Of a stretch of 42,426 nucleotides of DNA, positions 25,464-35,212 are shown piece after piece; within the stretch, counting starts at the first letter, position 1, and each line of letters begins with the position of its first letter. Position numbers and translations under genes: made by a program. Where the stretch lies: the NCBI GenBank assembly GCA_021108215.1, contig JAIORK010000037.1, positions 84,352-126,777 of the forward strand, read 5' to 3'. The notes under the pieces were generated by a model. That model was not told the DNA's origin. It ran no database searches and worked only from the letters and a program-made list of their open reading frames with translations. Origin of the DNA: a bacterium (GTDB lineage: Bacteria; Oederibacteriota; JAAXVQ01; JAUVAV01).

Positions 25464-25988
25464 TTAACCAGCCGGAACGTATCCTGTAATTCCAATCCCG
25501 ATAATGGCTAATAGTACAACAATAACAAAAACAATGGCAATCGCAATAGCAACAGCAATAATTGCTTTGGCGGTGGTTAATTTGTGAATTTCCTTCATTC
25601 CTAAAACAGTAATAATTAAACCATAGATGGAACCCAAAACAGAGATAATCGGAATCCAACCAATAATATTCACGATATTGGCATACGCAGCAAGACGGAA
25701 TGTTCCTTCATACGTTCCGGTTCCACCAACAATTTTTGCACAAATCAAGAGAAGCAATGCTGCCAGATAAAGACTGATTGCAACGGCAATGGGTGCAAAC
25801 ACAATTGCTAAAAATCCAACACCCAATGTAATAATGGTAAGACCGACACCCATAATAATCGCGGTAATGATCGCAAAAATGAGAGGATCTTTATATCCTC
25901 CGGTTACCGGCATTTCTTTAAAGAAATCCGCCGGTTTGAGGAGTACTTTTTTACCTGTATCGTAATAATTTTTTAGAAAGCCTGCCAT
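25464..25988 (-). CDS. YIP1-family membrane protein
   Basis: The 174-residue protein has the N-terminal motif LLKPADFFKEMPVTGGYKDPLIFAI, typical of bacterial YIP1/DUF1282 domain proteins, followed by five predicted membrane helices. The SVLGSIYGLIITVLGMKEIH segment is also typical of this family. It has a GGGGG ribosome-binding site right before the ATG. Function is not known for bacterial members. It is monocistronic, with a terminator directly after it. Confidence 0.85.
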   Translation of the reverse strand: MAGFLKNYYDTGKKVLLKPADFFKEMPVTGGYKDPLIFAIITAIIMGVGLTIITLGVGFLAIVFAPIAVAISLYLAALLLLICAKIVGGTGTYEGTFRLAAYANIVNIIGWIPIISVLGSIYGLIITVLGMKEIHKLTTAKAIIAVAIAIAIVFVIVVLLAIIGIGITGYVPAG

Positions 25989-26328
25989 TGTTTACCCCCT
26001 ATTTTCTATTAAGATTGAAATTGTATTTAACTATTAATCAAGCTATCACTGATAGTGGTCAAAGTCAATAGCAAACTCCTTTTATTCTTAAAAAAGTTCA
26101 CAAAAAAATTCGTCTTCATCCCGTCGATATGACCCCAACTTAAATAGAGGCAATTTAGCAACACTAAAATAGAATTAACCAAAAAGCAGTCGTCCCAATT
26201 CCACTGGTCCAAGCTGTATAAGCGTATGCAAAAATTCGAAAATTCGCCCAAACAGCAAAAAAGATGGCGGCTGACACAAACAAACGCTAAAAACAATCAC
26301 ATTTGATACATCAAGCAAAAAATGTTGG
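25989..26328. other. 340-base gap without a recognised gene
   Basis: This AT-rich stretch between the CNNM/CorC gene and the YIP1-like gene holds short minus-strand open frames without ribosome-binding sites or familiar sequence. I see no tRNA, strong hairpin or repeat. Confidence 0.6.
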
Positions 26329-27627
26329 TTAGGCTTCGGAGCTTTGTTCAGAAGAACCCGGCATAATTTGAATCTGAATTTTCTCGACACGGGTATTGCT
26401 CGCGGCCATAATCGTAAACTGAATGTTTTTATGAAAAATTTGCTCTCCCTTTTTAGGCAGGTGCCCGAGCAGGTGCACCACATACCCACCGATGGTATTA
26501 ATATCTTTCATATCCGGTAATCCAATATCAAGACCCTCATTGATTTCCTTACTATCGGTCTGAGCATCCACCAACCAAATATTCTCTTCGATTTTTTCAA
26601 TATTTTTTTCTTCCACATCATATTCATCGCGGATCTCGCCGACAATTTCCTCAATAAGGTCTTCCAACGTCACCAACCCCGATGTCCCGCCGTATTCATC
26701 CACCACAACCGCCAAATGTAATTTTCCCCGCTGAAATTCATGCAGTAAATCATCCACCTTTTTAGTCTCCGGTACGAAGTACGGTTGACGCAAAATATCC
26801 TGAAGAACAATTAACTCCCGATTTTGTAATACGGAAATAATGTCCTTGGTGTAAACCACCCCCACAATATTATCAACATTCTCCTGAAAAACCGGCATAC
26901 GGGAATAACCCGCTTGAACAATTTGGTTAATAATTTGGTCCATGCTGGCATCCGAATCAATACACTCCATCTCAGTTCTCGGAATCATCACCTCGCGAAC
27001 CTGGGTTTCCCCCAGACTGATCACGCCATGGATCATCTGATGTTCCTGGTCTTCCAAAATACCTTCATCCGCCCCCATTTGAATAAGCGCGTGAATTTCA
27101 GCTTCCGTCACCATGGGAATGGAGCTTCCGGGTTTTAGACCAAACGGTTTTAAAAATACGCCGGCTGCCAGCAGCAGCAACCGGCTCAAGGGATAAAGAA
27201 TCTTTGCCAGCAGCACCAGAGGGCGAATGATGAAAAGTGCGATTTTTTCCGATTTATGGATTGCCAGGACCTTCGGGGTCACTTCTCCGAAAATAATAAT
27301 CACCAATGTGACGATGGTTGCCACTACGGCACCCATTTGTGCACGATTCAATAAAAACAGTTCGGAAATATGAATTGCTATAAATGCTGCAATCGTTGTG
27401 GCGGAAATATTCACGGCATTATTGAGAATTAAAATTGTCGTTAATAGGCGGTTGGGGTCCTTCTTCCATTGTTCCAATGCAATCCCGCGAGCACCGCCCA
27501 ATTCAATGGCACGTGCCAACCGGCTCCGTCCCAAACCCATTAATGCGGTTTCACTGGCCGAAAAAAAACCCGACAGAAAAAATAAGATAATCAAAATAAA
27601 AATATTTATCAACATGAATGGCGCCAC
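26329..27627 (-). CDS. CNNM/CorC-type transporter (DUF21, CBS pair, CorC-HlyC domain)
   Basis: The 432-residue membrane protein begins with a DUF21 domain of about four helices (ILFFLSGFFSASETALMGL is its signature). A tandem CBS pair follows (REVMIPRTEMECID, GYSRMPVF and VDDLLHEFQRGKLHLAVVVD, DEYGGTSGLVTLEDLIEEIV). The C-terminal CorC/HlyC domain follows, with INTIGGYVVHLLGHLPKKGE. Such proteins are Mg/Co efflux or Na-coupled transporters, sometimes called hemolysin-like. The start may be GTG (27627) or ATG (27615). YbeY ends six bases upstream, a pairing common in bacteria. Confidence 0.93.
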   Translation of the reverse strand: MAPFMLINIFILIILFFLSGFFSASETALMGLGRSRLARAIELGGARGIALEQWKKDPNRLLTTILILNNAVNISATTIAAFIAIHISELFLLNRAQMGAVVATIVTLVIIIFGEVTPKVLAIHKSEKIALFIIRPLVLLAKILYPLSRLLLLAAGVFLKPFGLKPGSSIPMVTEAEIHALIQMGADEGILEDQEHQMIHGVISLGETQVREVMIPRTEMECIDSDASMDQIINQIVQAGYSRMPVFQENVDNIVGVVYTKDIISVLQNRELIVLQDILRQPYFVPETKKVDDLLHEFQRGKLHLAVVVDEYGGTSGLVTLEDLIEEIVGEIRDEYDVEEKNIEKIEENIWLVDAQTDSKEINEGLDIGLPDMKDINTIGGYVVHLLGHLPKKGEQIFHKNIQFTIMAASNTRVEKIQIQIMPGSSEQSSEA

Positions 27628-27633
27628 TATACC

Positions 27634-28086
27634 TCACTTCATACGACAAGCCTGAAACAGGGCCGTATGTATTCCTTCCATTTGCAACTTTTGTTTTTGA
27701 CTTGCATGATCATAACCCAATAAATGTAAAATACCATGAATGACAATAAAATCCAACTCTTCCTCAACCGCCACATGCCGTTTGACTGCCTGGCGCTGAA
27801 TCGCCGGAACCGAAATTGCCAAATCTCCCAGAATTTCAGGATGGGGCGGCATGGGATCCTGCTTTTTTTTCTGCTCCCGCATACCAAAAGACAAGACATC
27901 CGTCGGCCGATTGATTCCCCGGTGAAGCCGGTTTAATTCTTGAATAGTGTGGTCATCGGATAAAAGAATTGAAATTTCAGCCTTGGGCCGGTTCATCTTC
28001 CCAAGACATTTTTGCGCCATCTTTTTCAATGCCGTTTGGTTTACCCGGATTTTTTTTTGCTCATTGCGGATTTGAACCGGCATCAT
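27634..28086 (-). CDS. ybeY: Endoribonuclease YbeY
   Basis: The 150-residue metalloprotein has the YbeY zinc-binding motif HGILHLLGYDH (three His) near residues 115-125, plus the preceding LNRLHRGINRPTDVLSFGM signature. YbeY acts in 16S rRNA 3'-end maturation and ribosome quality control. It starts with two ATG codons and leads directly into the CNNM/CorC gene. Confidence 0.96.
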   Translation of the reverse strand: MMPVQIRNEQKKIRVNQTALKKMAQKCLGKMNRPKAEISILLSDDHTIQELNRLHRGINRPTDVLSFGMREQKKKQDPMPPHPEILGDLAISVPAIQRQAVKRHVAVEEELDFIVIHGILHLLGYDHASQKQKLQMEGIHTALFQACRMK

Positions 28087-28299
28087 AAACCAGCCTGAAG
28101 GCTGAAAAAAATGAAATTACGATACCCATGCTTATCAAAGTAAAAAAAACCGGAAATAAATAAATAATTGTTGATATCCTGAATAAGGATGGTGGCATCC
28201 GCCTTGGAATTCAACAAAGTATGAATGAAAATTTTACGCAATCCTTCAAGTGGGTTACTCAAAAGAAATCAGTGTCTCCTTCGAATCCGGCAAAACATG

Positions 28300-28329
28300 A
28301 AAAAGGGACCCTCAAGAGGGTCCCTTTTT
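28300..28329 (-). terminator. Intrinsic terminator after the LysM lipoprotein gene
   Basis: GGGACCCTC/GAGGGTCCC form a perfect 9-bp stem with a two-base loop and T5 on the minus strand. The run on the plus side makes it usable in both directions. Confidence 0.85.
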
Positions 28330-28345
28330 CCGAATAATGGATTGA

Positions 28346-28768
28346 TTAATACTCAATCGGTAAACGACGACGCGGTGTGGTATGAGGCACATAGCGCGGC
28401 GTTTGTCTTGCATTTTCAATCGCCATTTCAACTTCTTCCTGGGTAAACTCCTGCGAGATTGCCAGGTCCTGGTCGATTTCAATGATATCCGGATCCTCGA
28501 TCTGATCGCGGTTGGCCTTAAAAATCAAGGGCCACTGGAAGTTATCCCCGTAAATATCAGCATTTCCGGAAATATCCCAAAGGGTATCTCCCGGCATAAC
28601 AGAGTACCGCTGCATCTCCGGTTCCGGTTCTGGTGTAGGTTCAGGTTCCGCAACAACTACAGGTGTTGGTTCGGGTTGAACTTCTTTTGCTCCGCACCCA
28701 ATCATCCCAACCATGCCGCTTACCAAAACCGCTACCACTGAAAATTTAACCATCTCATCAAACTTCAT
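28346..28768 (-). CDS. LysM-domain lipoprotein
   Basis: The start at 28768 is chosen because GGAAGGAGGTG lies just upstream; longer versions add non-conserved residues. The 140-residue protein has a signal peptide with lipobox MIGCG, a Pro/Glu-rich spacer (EPEPTPEPEPEM), and then a LysM-type fold: RYSVMPGDTLWDISG, then QWPLIFKANRDQIEDPD and IIEIDQDLAI. LysM domains bind peptidoglycan, and this arrangement is typical of small cell-envelope lipoproteins. It is monocistronic with a terminator. Confidence 0.92.
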   Translation of the reverse strand: MKFDEMVKFSVVAVLVSGMVGMIGCGAKEVQPEPTPVVVAEPEPTPEPEPEMQRYSVMPGDTLWDISGNADIYGDNFQWPLIFKANRDQIEDPDIIEIDQDLAISQEFTQEEVEMAIENARQTPRYVPHTTPRRRLPIEY

Positions 28769-28842
28769 ACTTATTTCACCTCCTTCCAGATTAGGGTGGT
28801 TTTTCTTTTTGGGAACCACCGCCGGCATTGCAAAACCCAATT

Positions 28843-29451
28843 TTAAAAAGTTAACGCCACCAGCCGGCAACAGACTACTGGTTCCCTGGTTGCTTCCGGT
28901 ATATATTTCACTAACCCGACTGCCTCATGCTGAAGACCTATTTTTCCGGACAGAAGCATATCGTCTCCTTGACCTGAAGAATCGGTACTTATGTCAATTG
29001 CTGCAAAACCCAGACCGACGACCGCACCAATGATGCCACCGAGCCCCAATCCAATCGTAAAATCTTCAGGATTGTTGTCACGCATATACGGAACAGTTGC
29101 CACCACCAGTCCCAACAAAGCACCTATACCGGTTCCGCCAACCGCATATTCAGCCACTGTAAATCCTGAAGCATTGGTCCGGTTGGTTATTTCATACACC
29201 CCAACCCCGGTGCCAAGCACTGCCCCGGTTAAAAAACCGTAAACAGCGCCATTAACCAAAAAATCAGGATTATAATTATTTCCCATACCATAGGCGAATA
29301 CCCCGACCGAAAGACCTACCACAGCCCCGGCCCCGGCCCCGCCCAATATATTGTTTGCAATAATCGGACCGCTGCTTTGTGCCTTGCTTACCGTACTAAG
29401 CAGGAGCACAGAAAAAACGACAACGATCCATCGACTAATCTGCTTTTTCAC
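28843..29451 (-). CDS. Glycine-rich membrane or secreted protein of unknown function
   Basis: The GTG at 29451 is the likely start: a GAGGAA ribosome-binding site precedes it, and the first residues (MKKQISRWIVVVFSVLLLST) then form a normal signal peptide cleaved near AQS. The mature part of about 180 residues alternates glycine-rich hydrophobic segments such as ILGGAGAGAVVGLSVGVF, VGGTGIGALLGLVVATVP and LGLGGIIGAVVGLGFAAI. This is a glycine-zipper pattern of four to five membrane-inserting helices or amphipathic elements. It has no recognised family. It is followed by the LysM lipoprotein gene, 74 bases downstream. Confidence 0.7.
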   Translation of the reverse strand: MKKQISRWIVVVFSVLLLSTVSKAQSSGPIIANNILGGAGAGAVVGLSVGVFAYGMGNNYNPDFLVNGAVYGFLTGAVLGTGVGVYEITNRTNASGFTVAEYAVGGTGIGALLGLVVATVPYMRDNNPEDFTIGLGLGGIIGAVVGLGFAAIDISTDSSGQGDDMLLSGKIGLQHEAVGLVKYIPEATREPVVCCRLVALTF

Positions 29452-29570
29452 TAAATTCCTCACAAGAAAAATTAAAAAGTATGGTTCTTTGTATAAAATA
29501 CTTTTTTTGTAAATTATCATGTAAAGTTCGGGTTTGTCAACCCTTAGTTATTAAATCACTCTATATTTTT

Positions 29571-31355
29571 TTACAATGTCTCCTCAACAACTTCCAGACT
29601 GAGCTCTTTTAATTGATCATGATGCAGGATACCCGGCGCGCCCGTTAGCAAATCTTGCGCTTTTTGCGTCTTGGGAAATGCGATTACATCCCTAATTGTT
29701 TTCTCTCCCGTCAGAAGCATGACCAGGCGGTCCAAACCAATTGCCATGCCGCCATGGGGTGGTGCGCCATATTCAAATGCTTCCACTAAAAAGCCGAATT
29801 TTTCTTTAGCATCTTCATCCGTCATACCGATCAAGCTGAAAATTTTCGCCTGCAACTCGGATTGATGAATACGGATGCTGCCTGATGCGATTTCCACGCC
29901 ATTGAGAACCAAATCAAAACTCAAAGAGCGTACTTTTCCCGGATCACTCTCCAAAAGCGAAATATCATCCGGGTGGGGAGCGGTAAAAGGATGGTGCTCT
30001 GAGTCCCAGCGCCGGTTAACGTCATCATGCTTAAACAATGGAAAATCAATAATCCATGCCAAATGCCACTGATCCTTGGGAATCTTGTTCGTTTTTTCAC
30101 CCAAGTGAAGTCGTAACCGCGAAAGAACATCATGGGTAATGCCTGGTTTATCAGCAATGAAAACCAACAAATCCCCAGGCCGTCCTTCCAATGCCGCCTG
30201 TATCTCGGCTAAAAGTTCCGGAGAAAAATACTTTGTCAGATTGGATTCCAGTCCCTGGTCCGTCACTTTAAACCAGGCCATCCCTTTGGCACCGAATTTC
30301 TGGGAAAAACCAATCAATGAATCAATTTCCATGCGTGAAAAGGAAGCCCCTTGAGGAACACAGATACCCTTTACCAATCCCCCTGATCGAACCACCTCGG
30401 CAAAAACCTTAAAATCAGCTTTACCGGCCAGAGACGTAATATCTTTTAATTCCAGACCAAAGCGTTGGTCCGGTTTATCTGAACCAAATCGCAGCATGGC
30501 TTCGTGATAAGACAACCGCGGTAAAGGTTGTTTCACTTCCGGAAGTCCAACTACTTGAAAAATCGCGGCCATCATCCCTTCTGCCTTTTCCAGTATGTCA
30601 TCAATATCCACAAAAGACATTTCCATATCAATCTGGGTAAATTCCGGTTGGCGGTCCGCTCTTAAATCTTCGTCACGAAAACACCGGGCAAGCTGATAAT
30701 ATTTATCACACCCTGCAACCATTAAAATTTGTTTTAACATTTGAGGTGACTGCGGCAGCGCAAAACAATTTCCCGCATAAATTCTCGAAGGAACCACATA
30801 ATCCCGCGCACCTTCCGGAGTACTTTTTAATAAATAAGGCGTCTCCACCTCAAGAAAACCCTCTCCAGCCAGATAATGATGTACCGTCCTGACCACCTGA
30901 TGACGAAACTTAAGATTCTGCTGCATCCGGAGACGTCTTAAATCCAGATACCGATATTTCAAACGCAAGTCCTCGGACACCTCCACCTCCTCGGATACTT
31001 GAAACGGTGGTGTTTTGGCGCGATTAAGAATCTGTAACGCCTCTACCCGGACCTCAATTTCACCGGTGGGTAGTTTGGGGTTAATGGCTTCCTGGCTGCG
31101 GGCAGTGACCTTGCCTTTGACCAGAATAACAAATTCACTGCGCAAGCCGGCGGCTGTCTGATGCGCCTCGGCAGACAATGCCGGATCAAACACCAGCTGG
31201 GTTTTCCCCTCCCGGTCACGCAGATCAATAAAAATCAACCCGCCATGATCTCGATTGGTATCCACCCACCCGCAAACTGCGATGTCTTTATTCACATCCG
31301 CTTTGCGCAGCTCCCCGCAATGATGGGTTCTTTTAAACCGCATACTAAATTCCAT
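29571..31355 (-). CDS. aspS: Aspartyl-tRNA synthetase
   Basis: The product is 594 residues from the ATG at 31355, which has AGGAG six bases upstream; an ATG two codons earlier is less well placed. It shows the bacterial AspRS order: OB-fold anticodon domain (THHCGELRKADVNKD and DTNRDHGGLIFIDLRD), class II motif 2 (ARCFRDEDLRADRQPEFTQI), the GAD insertion, and motif 3 (GLDRLVMLLTG). The DHGG sequence matches the form I recall for non-discriminating AspRS, which also makes Asp-tRNA-Asn. That assignment needs the second diagnostic position and the presence of GatCAB elsewhere. Confidence 0.97.
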   Translation of the reverse strand: MEFSMRFKRTHHCGELRKADVNKDIAVCGWVDTNRDHGGLIFIDLRDREGKTQLVFDPALSAEAHQTAAGLRSEFVILVKGKVTARSQEAINPKLPTGEIEVRVEALQILNRAKTPPFQVSEEVEVSEDLRLKYRYLDLRRLRMQQNLKFRHQVVRTVHHYLAGEGFLEVETPYLLKSTPEGARDYVVPSRIYAGNCFALPQSPQMLKQILMVAGCDKYYQLARCFRDEDLRADRQPEFTQIDMEMSFVDIDDILEKAEGMMAAIFQVVGLPEVKQPLPRLSYHEAMLRFGSDKPDQRFGLELKDITSLAGKADFKVFAEVVRSGGLVKGICVPQGASFSRMEIDSLIGFSQKFGAKGMAWFKVTDQGLESNLTKYFSPELLAEIQAALEGRPGDLLVFIADKPGITHDVLSRLRLHLGEKTNKIPKDQWHLAWIIDFPLFKHDDVNRRWDSEHHPFTAPHPDDISLLESDPGKVRSLSFDLVLNGVEIASGSIRIHQSELQAKIFSLIGMTDEDAKEKFGFLVEAFEYGAPPHGGMAIGLDRLVMLLTGEKTIRDVIAFPKTQKAQDLLTGAPGILHHDQLKELSLEVVEETL

Positions 31356-31408
31356 TTGCATCTCCTAACTCAATCATCTTTCTGATCAGGGCGACATCCC
31401 GCGAAGCG

Positions 31409-31506
31409 TTATGACGCATTCATCCCCGGATCACCCGGCACCCGGCACTCGCCCCCGCATACGCGGGGCAAGCTGGGCAAGTGCGCCTGGCAAAAACCCG
31501 GGGTAT
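31409..31506. repeat. GC-rich intergenic palindromic repeat
   Basis: The stretch contains CCCCGG..CCCGG..CCCCCGCATACGCGGGG blocks similar to the elements at 24.1 and 8.95 kb, with nested stems. No reading frame is credible. The whole 313-base gap (31362-31674) otherwise holds only the hairpin below. Confidence 0.65.
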
Positions 31507-31526
31507 TCTGCGGAGCGGGATAACAA

Positions 31527-31557
31527 CATAAAGGCGGGTCCGCGACCCGCCTTTATG
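31527..31557. terminator. Strong hairpin, probable terminator of the BNR gene
   Basis: CATAAAGGCGGGT/ACCCGCCTTTATG form a perfect 13-bp stem with a five-base loop. It lies about 120 bases past the BNR-protein stop codon. The T run is weak, but the stem is exceptionally stable. Confidence 0.6.
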
Positions 31558-31674
31558 TAATAATTCACGAACAATATAGACAAAACAGACCTAAAAAACA
31601 AGCTGAATCTTTTCCTTTTTAAACAAAAACCGTTTTTTCATACACCAACTTTCTGCGATAGGATATTGGATCAT

Positions 31675-33999
31675 CTATTTAGTAATTGCCAGCTTGGACT
31701 GATAACAATTGCTGGTACCATCTGTATAAACCACTTTTACCTTTACAATATAAATACCTGCACCCACCTGGTGGCATTCCCATTTTGTAGAAACACCTCG
31801 TGAATTTTGTTCTGCGTTTTGTTTGATTTCAGCAATTTTCTCCCCTGCCATATTGTAAATCCTTATAAAAACCGTTCCTGTCGCGGGCATCGGATGGGCA
31901 AAATATATTTCTTCCCTGGCAGGATTGGGAAAGACCATCAAATCACCTTCACTGAAATCCGCAGTGCGAGGCGTCCGTATCGCTGTAGGTGTTTCTGTCG
32001 CTGTCACTGTTTGTGTCCATGTGATCGTTGCGGTTCCGGTGATGGTCACAACCGGCGTCCGTGTCGCTGTAGGTGTTTCTGTCGCTGTCACTGTTTGTGT
32101 CCATGTGATCGTTGCGGTTCCGGTGATGGTCACAACCGGCGTCCGTGTCGCTGTAGGTGTTTCTGTCGCTGTCACTGTTTGTGTCCATGTGATCGTTGCG
32201 GTTCCGGTGATGGTCACAACCGGCGTCCGTGTCGCTGTAGGTGTTTCTGTCGCTGTCACTGTTTGTGTCCATGTGATCGTTGCGGTTCCGGTGATGGTCA
32301 CAACCGGCGTCTGCGTACCGGTGGGTGATATTGTTGCTGTCGGACTCACTGTGGGTGAAATCGTGATGGTCGGTGACGGTGTAAACACATCCTGCGCGGT
32401 TGCCGGCGGACTGTTTGAAACCGTTGCGCTGTTTCCCGCCTCATCTACGGAAAGTACGGAAAAATAATAGCTGTTCCCCGGAACCAGGCCGGAAACCGTA
32501 TAACTTTCACTCTGACCTGCACTTTGCGGTACCATGTTCTGAACCACTTGGGTTGCATTGTTTCTAAAATCCCAAATCGTTGTTATCACTGCGCCGTCAT
32601 GCCCAATATCATAGATCCAAACCGGATCCGAAACATCATCCGCCGGGGCGGTCCAAACAAGATCAACCTCTCCGGGATTACTCCCGGTTACTGCCGCTAA
32701 ATCGGTGATCGCGGCCGGTCCGTTTTGATCTGTGCGTTTAAAATAGATTTCATAATTACTGTCACGATTATCCGCCCAGGCAATATAGTGTATGCTCACT
32801 GATGTTGAAAAAGGATCATTGCCCGTAATCGACGGCAGAATTGAATCAGCAGCATTCGACGTTAACCTCACCACCGGATCAAACATAATGGCACCGCCGC
32901 CCATGCCTTCACGCATATATAATTCATAATTGCCGTCACGATTGTCCTGCCAAACAACCAAGTGTTCCGAGCTGGTGGAACACATGGCCAACCAATCAGG
33001 TGCGACTGCAAAACTAGTTAAGGTATTGGGCGCAATTCCCGAAAAAAACATGCCATCATCCCAAATGATTGGCAACCCTGAATCAGTGCGCCCGGTTTCC
33101 CAATAGACCTGGTCCGTGCCTTGACGATTATCTAAAAAACCAACTTCAACACCTGTCGCCGTATCGCCGGAAACAACAATATCCGGATGACGCGCTGAAC
33201 TGGCGCCAAATTTAAAACTAATATCGTACGATCCCGGCGCACCATTTCCGTCTGTCCAGATCACGCCGCCATCAACGCTCTGCGTGAAATAAATACTGCC
33301 GGCTGCTCCCGGTGTTTCCTCCCAGGCAATATAAAGGTTCGGATTAGATCCCATACCGCCATTGAGTGTTGAAATGGCAGGCAGCGTCGCACTGCTTGAA
33401 TCCACTTTAATAGACACAGTCGCAGCCACAGTTACATTTCGATAATAAATTTTTGAACTGCCGGAAGTATTATCCGCCCAGACAACGTGTGTCCCAAAAG
33501 TATTGATGACTGTACGCGGCCGGCTAAAAGCAGCGCCGCTGTCTCCCCGGTTCGACACATTGGTAACCTGACCCGGGATATTTTGTAAATCCATCCAGGT
33601 AGATCCTTGATCCAAACTTTTCATGGTATAAATATCCGGTGCGCCATTACGGTAATCCAACCAGGTCAGCAGCAGTGTATTGGGCGCATACCAATAAAGC
33701 TGAGGATAAACAGCATCAGCCGTATGATTGGTGATGTTGGTTGCAGCCGACCAGGTCAACCCTTGATCATAACTGCGACTAAAATAAATTCCCCAATAAC
33801 CATTGCGATCATCCGTCCAAGCCGCATAAACGGAATTACCCGTAGCATTACAGATGATGGTCGGATAAAGGGATTGCCCGGCATCATTGGTCAACCGATG
33901 ATCATTTGTCCAACCGGTTGGCATGGCAAACACCTGCGAGAACAGAAAAAAGACAACACCAAAGAAAAAAAGAGCACAAAACATTTTTTTTGTACGCAT
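31675..33999 (-). CDS. Secreted BNR-repeat/fibronectin III protein with Thr-Pro linker and FlgD-like C-terminus
   Basis: The ATG at 33999 is preceded by GGAGGGG and gives a clean signal peptide ([20 protein letters not shown]); the longer frame adds no useful sequence. The 774-residue protein has BNR/sialidase-like units to about residue 425 ([28 protein letters not shown]). A fibronectin type III domain follows (about 428-535: [20 protein letters not shown]), then a Thr/Pro-rich region with four perfect 28-residue repeats (about 543-678). A FlgD-like/secretion-sorting beta domain ends it ([34 protein letters not shown]). No sialidase active-site arginines are evident, so it is likely a binding or adhesion protein. 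Confidence 0.85.
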   Translation of the reverse strand: MRTKKMFCALFFFGVVFFLFSQVFAMPTGWTNDHRLTNDAGQSLYPTIICNATGNSVYAAWTDDRNGYWGIYFSRSYDQGLTWSAATNITNHTADAVYPQLYWYAPNTLLLTWLDYRNGAPDIYTMKSLDQGSTWMDLQNIPGQVTNVSNRGDSGAAFSRPRTVINTFGTHVVWADNTSGSSKIYYRNVTVAATVSIKVDSSSATLPAISTLNGGMGSNPNLYIAWEETPGAAGSIYFTQSVDGGVIWTDGNGAPGSYDISFKFGASSARHPDIVVSGDTATGVEVGFLDNRQGTDQVYWETGRTDSGLPIIWDDGMFFSGIAPNTLTSFAVAPDWLAMCSTSSEHLVVWQDNRDGNYELYMREGMGGGAIMFDPVVRLTSNAADSILPSITGNDPFSTSVSIHYIAWADNRDSNYEIYFKRTDQNGPAAITDLAAVTGSNPGEVDLVWTAPADDVSDPVWIYDIGHDGAVITTIWDFRNNATQVVQNMVPQSAGQSESYTVSGLVPGNSYYFSVLSVDEAGNSATVSNSPPATAQDVFTPSPTITISPTVSPTATISPTGTQTPVVTITGTATITWTQTVTATETPTATRTPVVTITGTATITWTQTVTATETPTATRTPVVTITGTATITWTQTVTATETPTATRTPVVTITGTATITWTQTVTATETPTAIRTPRTADFSEGDLMVFPNPAREEIYFAHPMPATGTVFIRIYNMAGEKIAEIKQNAEQNSRGVSTKWECHQVGAGIYIVKVKVVYTDGTSNCYQSKLAITK
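31971..32312 (-). repeat. 84-bp tandem repeat array in the BNR-protein linker
   Basis: Four copies of an 84-base unit (period seen at 31985, 32069, 32153, 32237) encode 28-residue units containing [20 protein letters not shown]. They are near-perfect, differing mainly at the first copy. This is a coding minisatellite subject to expansion. Confidence 0.93.
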
Positions 34000-34182
34000 A
34001 TTACCCCTCCACTTATTGGATACTGGTAAGACATGTTCACTTAAACTGCGGTTCCGGGGTGGCAGCAAAATCTATAATTTCCAGTGAACCATTTTTTTTA
34101 TCCGCCCACACACCCTATTTTCCGCCTAAAAAAAGAAAAATACGCTATACTTAATCATAGCATTAAACGAGGTTATAAAGAA

Positions 34183-35196
34183 ATGTTTGCTTATCCATCA
34201 ATTCGCTTTTCCACTCACTATCCATACCGACACATTCTCCCAATAATTTTGCTGATGTTTGTCGCCTTGCCCGCCATGGCGGCCACCATCAGCCTGCATA
34301 TCACTGTGCTCGGCACCTATCATGAACATTTCGCGCAGTCGTCCGGCCAGCAACCCGACGGCTGGACAGATGAAACCAATGACGGTGCAAACAATGCTGA
34401 ATTAGCTGCCAACGGACTCGGCTCCGCCAAGCTGACCAAAGTTGATGCCAATAACTCCGGCCAGGCCGTCTCCGCCAACATGACCATGGACCTGGATACG
34501 TTTGATACCCTGCGCGTGGTAGTCACCGAGGTAGACAGCACTGATTATATTGTCTCGCTTTTATTAGATGGCCAATCAACACCTGTGCGGATTTCCACCG
34601 CCCTGACCGGCACTGGAATTTATGAATATGATATTAAAACCATCACCGGTTGGAGCGGGATTCAAACATTTGCCATTGTCCTGACGGTTGAGAGCGCCAC
34701 CAATGGTCTGGGAACCCGTTTTGATGAACTTGTCATTTATGAACAGGGCTCCTATACACCCTATCTTGAGCATTTCGAGGAAGCCGCCGGACAACCCGGC
34801 GGTTGGTGGGACGAGACCAATGACAGCAGCAACAATGCTGAAATTGACGGCAATGGCTTGGACTCAGCCTATGTCACAGAAGTGGGACCTGATGTCTGGG
34901 GCAAGGTCCTTTCTGATACGATGACACTCAATTTGGATACATACGGTTATTTATGTACTGTGGTAACCGCAGTGGACAGCGGTACATCTTACAAAGTATC
35001 ACTAAAACTGAGCAGCGGCCCCACTTTGTATGACTTGTATGCTGGAAACGGCACCGGTAAATATTGTTTTGATATTAAAGCCGCCACCAGCTGGAGCGGT
35101 TCACAGACCTTTTCAATTGTCTTAATCTCTGAAACCGGCACCAATGGTCTCGGCGCCCGGTTTGATGAAATTAAAATTGACCGGATCGGCTTCTAA
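34183..35196 (+). CDS. Secreted protein with two tandem copies of an unknown beta domain
   Basis: From the ATG at 34183, with a GAGGTT ribosome-binding site upstream, the product is 337 residues. It has a signal peptide (HILPIILLMFVALPAMAA). Two copies of a domain of about 140 residues follow. Each copy opens Y-x-E-H-F, then GWTDETNDGANNAEL or GWWDETNDSSNNAEI, a conserved middle (NMTMDLDTFDTLRVVVTEVDS and TMTLNLDTYGYLCTVVTAVD), and an end GLGTRFDELVI or GLGARFDEIKI. The copies are about 45-50 percent alike. The pattern resembles a carbohydrate-binding-type jelly roll. I recognise no family, and no anchor or enzyme domain is present. Confidence 0.72.
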   Translation: MFAYPSIRFSTHYPYRHILPIILLMFVALPAMAATISLHITVLGTYHEHFAQSSGQQPDGWTDETNDGANNAELAANGLGSAKLTKVDANNSGQAVSANMTMDLDTFDTLRVVVTEVDSTDYIVSLLLDGQSTPVRISTALTGTGIYEYDIKTITGWSGIQTFAIVLTVESATNGLGTRFDELVIYEQGSYTPYLEHFEEAAGQPGGWWDETNDSSNNAEIDGNGLDSAYVTEVGPDVWGKVLSDTMTLNLDTYGYLCTVVTAVDSGTSYKVSLKLSSGPTLYDLYAGNGTGKYCFDIKAATSWSGSQTFSIVLISETGTNGLGARFDEIKIDRIGF

Positions 35197-35212
35197 CAAA
35201 TTTCCTAATCCA

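Noticed and set aside
26027-26489. Minus-strand short frames between the CNNM and YIP1-like genes
   Set aside because: No ribosome-binding site, Cys/Phe-rich composition, and partial overlap with the end of the CNNM gene.
31971-32312. 84-bp repeats as a CRISPR-like array
   Set aside because: There are no unique spacers, the whole unit repeats, and it is in frame inside a coding sequence.
31807-32467. Plus-strand frames with Cys/Arg-rich or Val-rich repeats opposite the BNR linker
   Set aside because: They are shadows of the 84-bp repeats in the minus-strand gene; no ribosome-binding site or family features.
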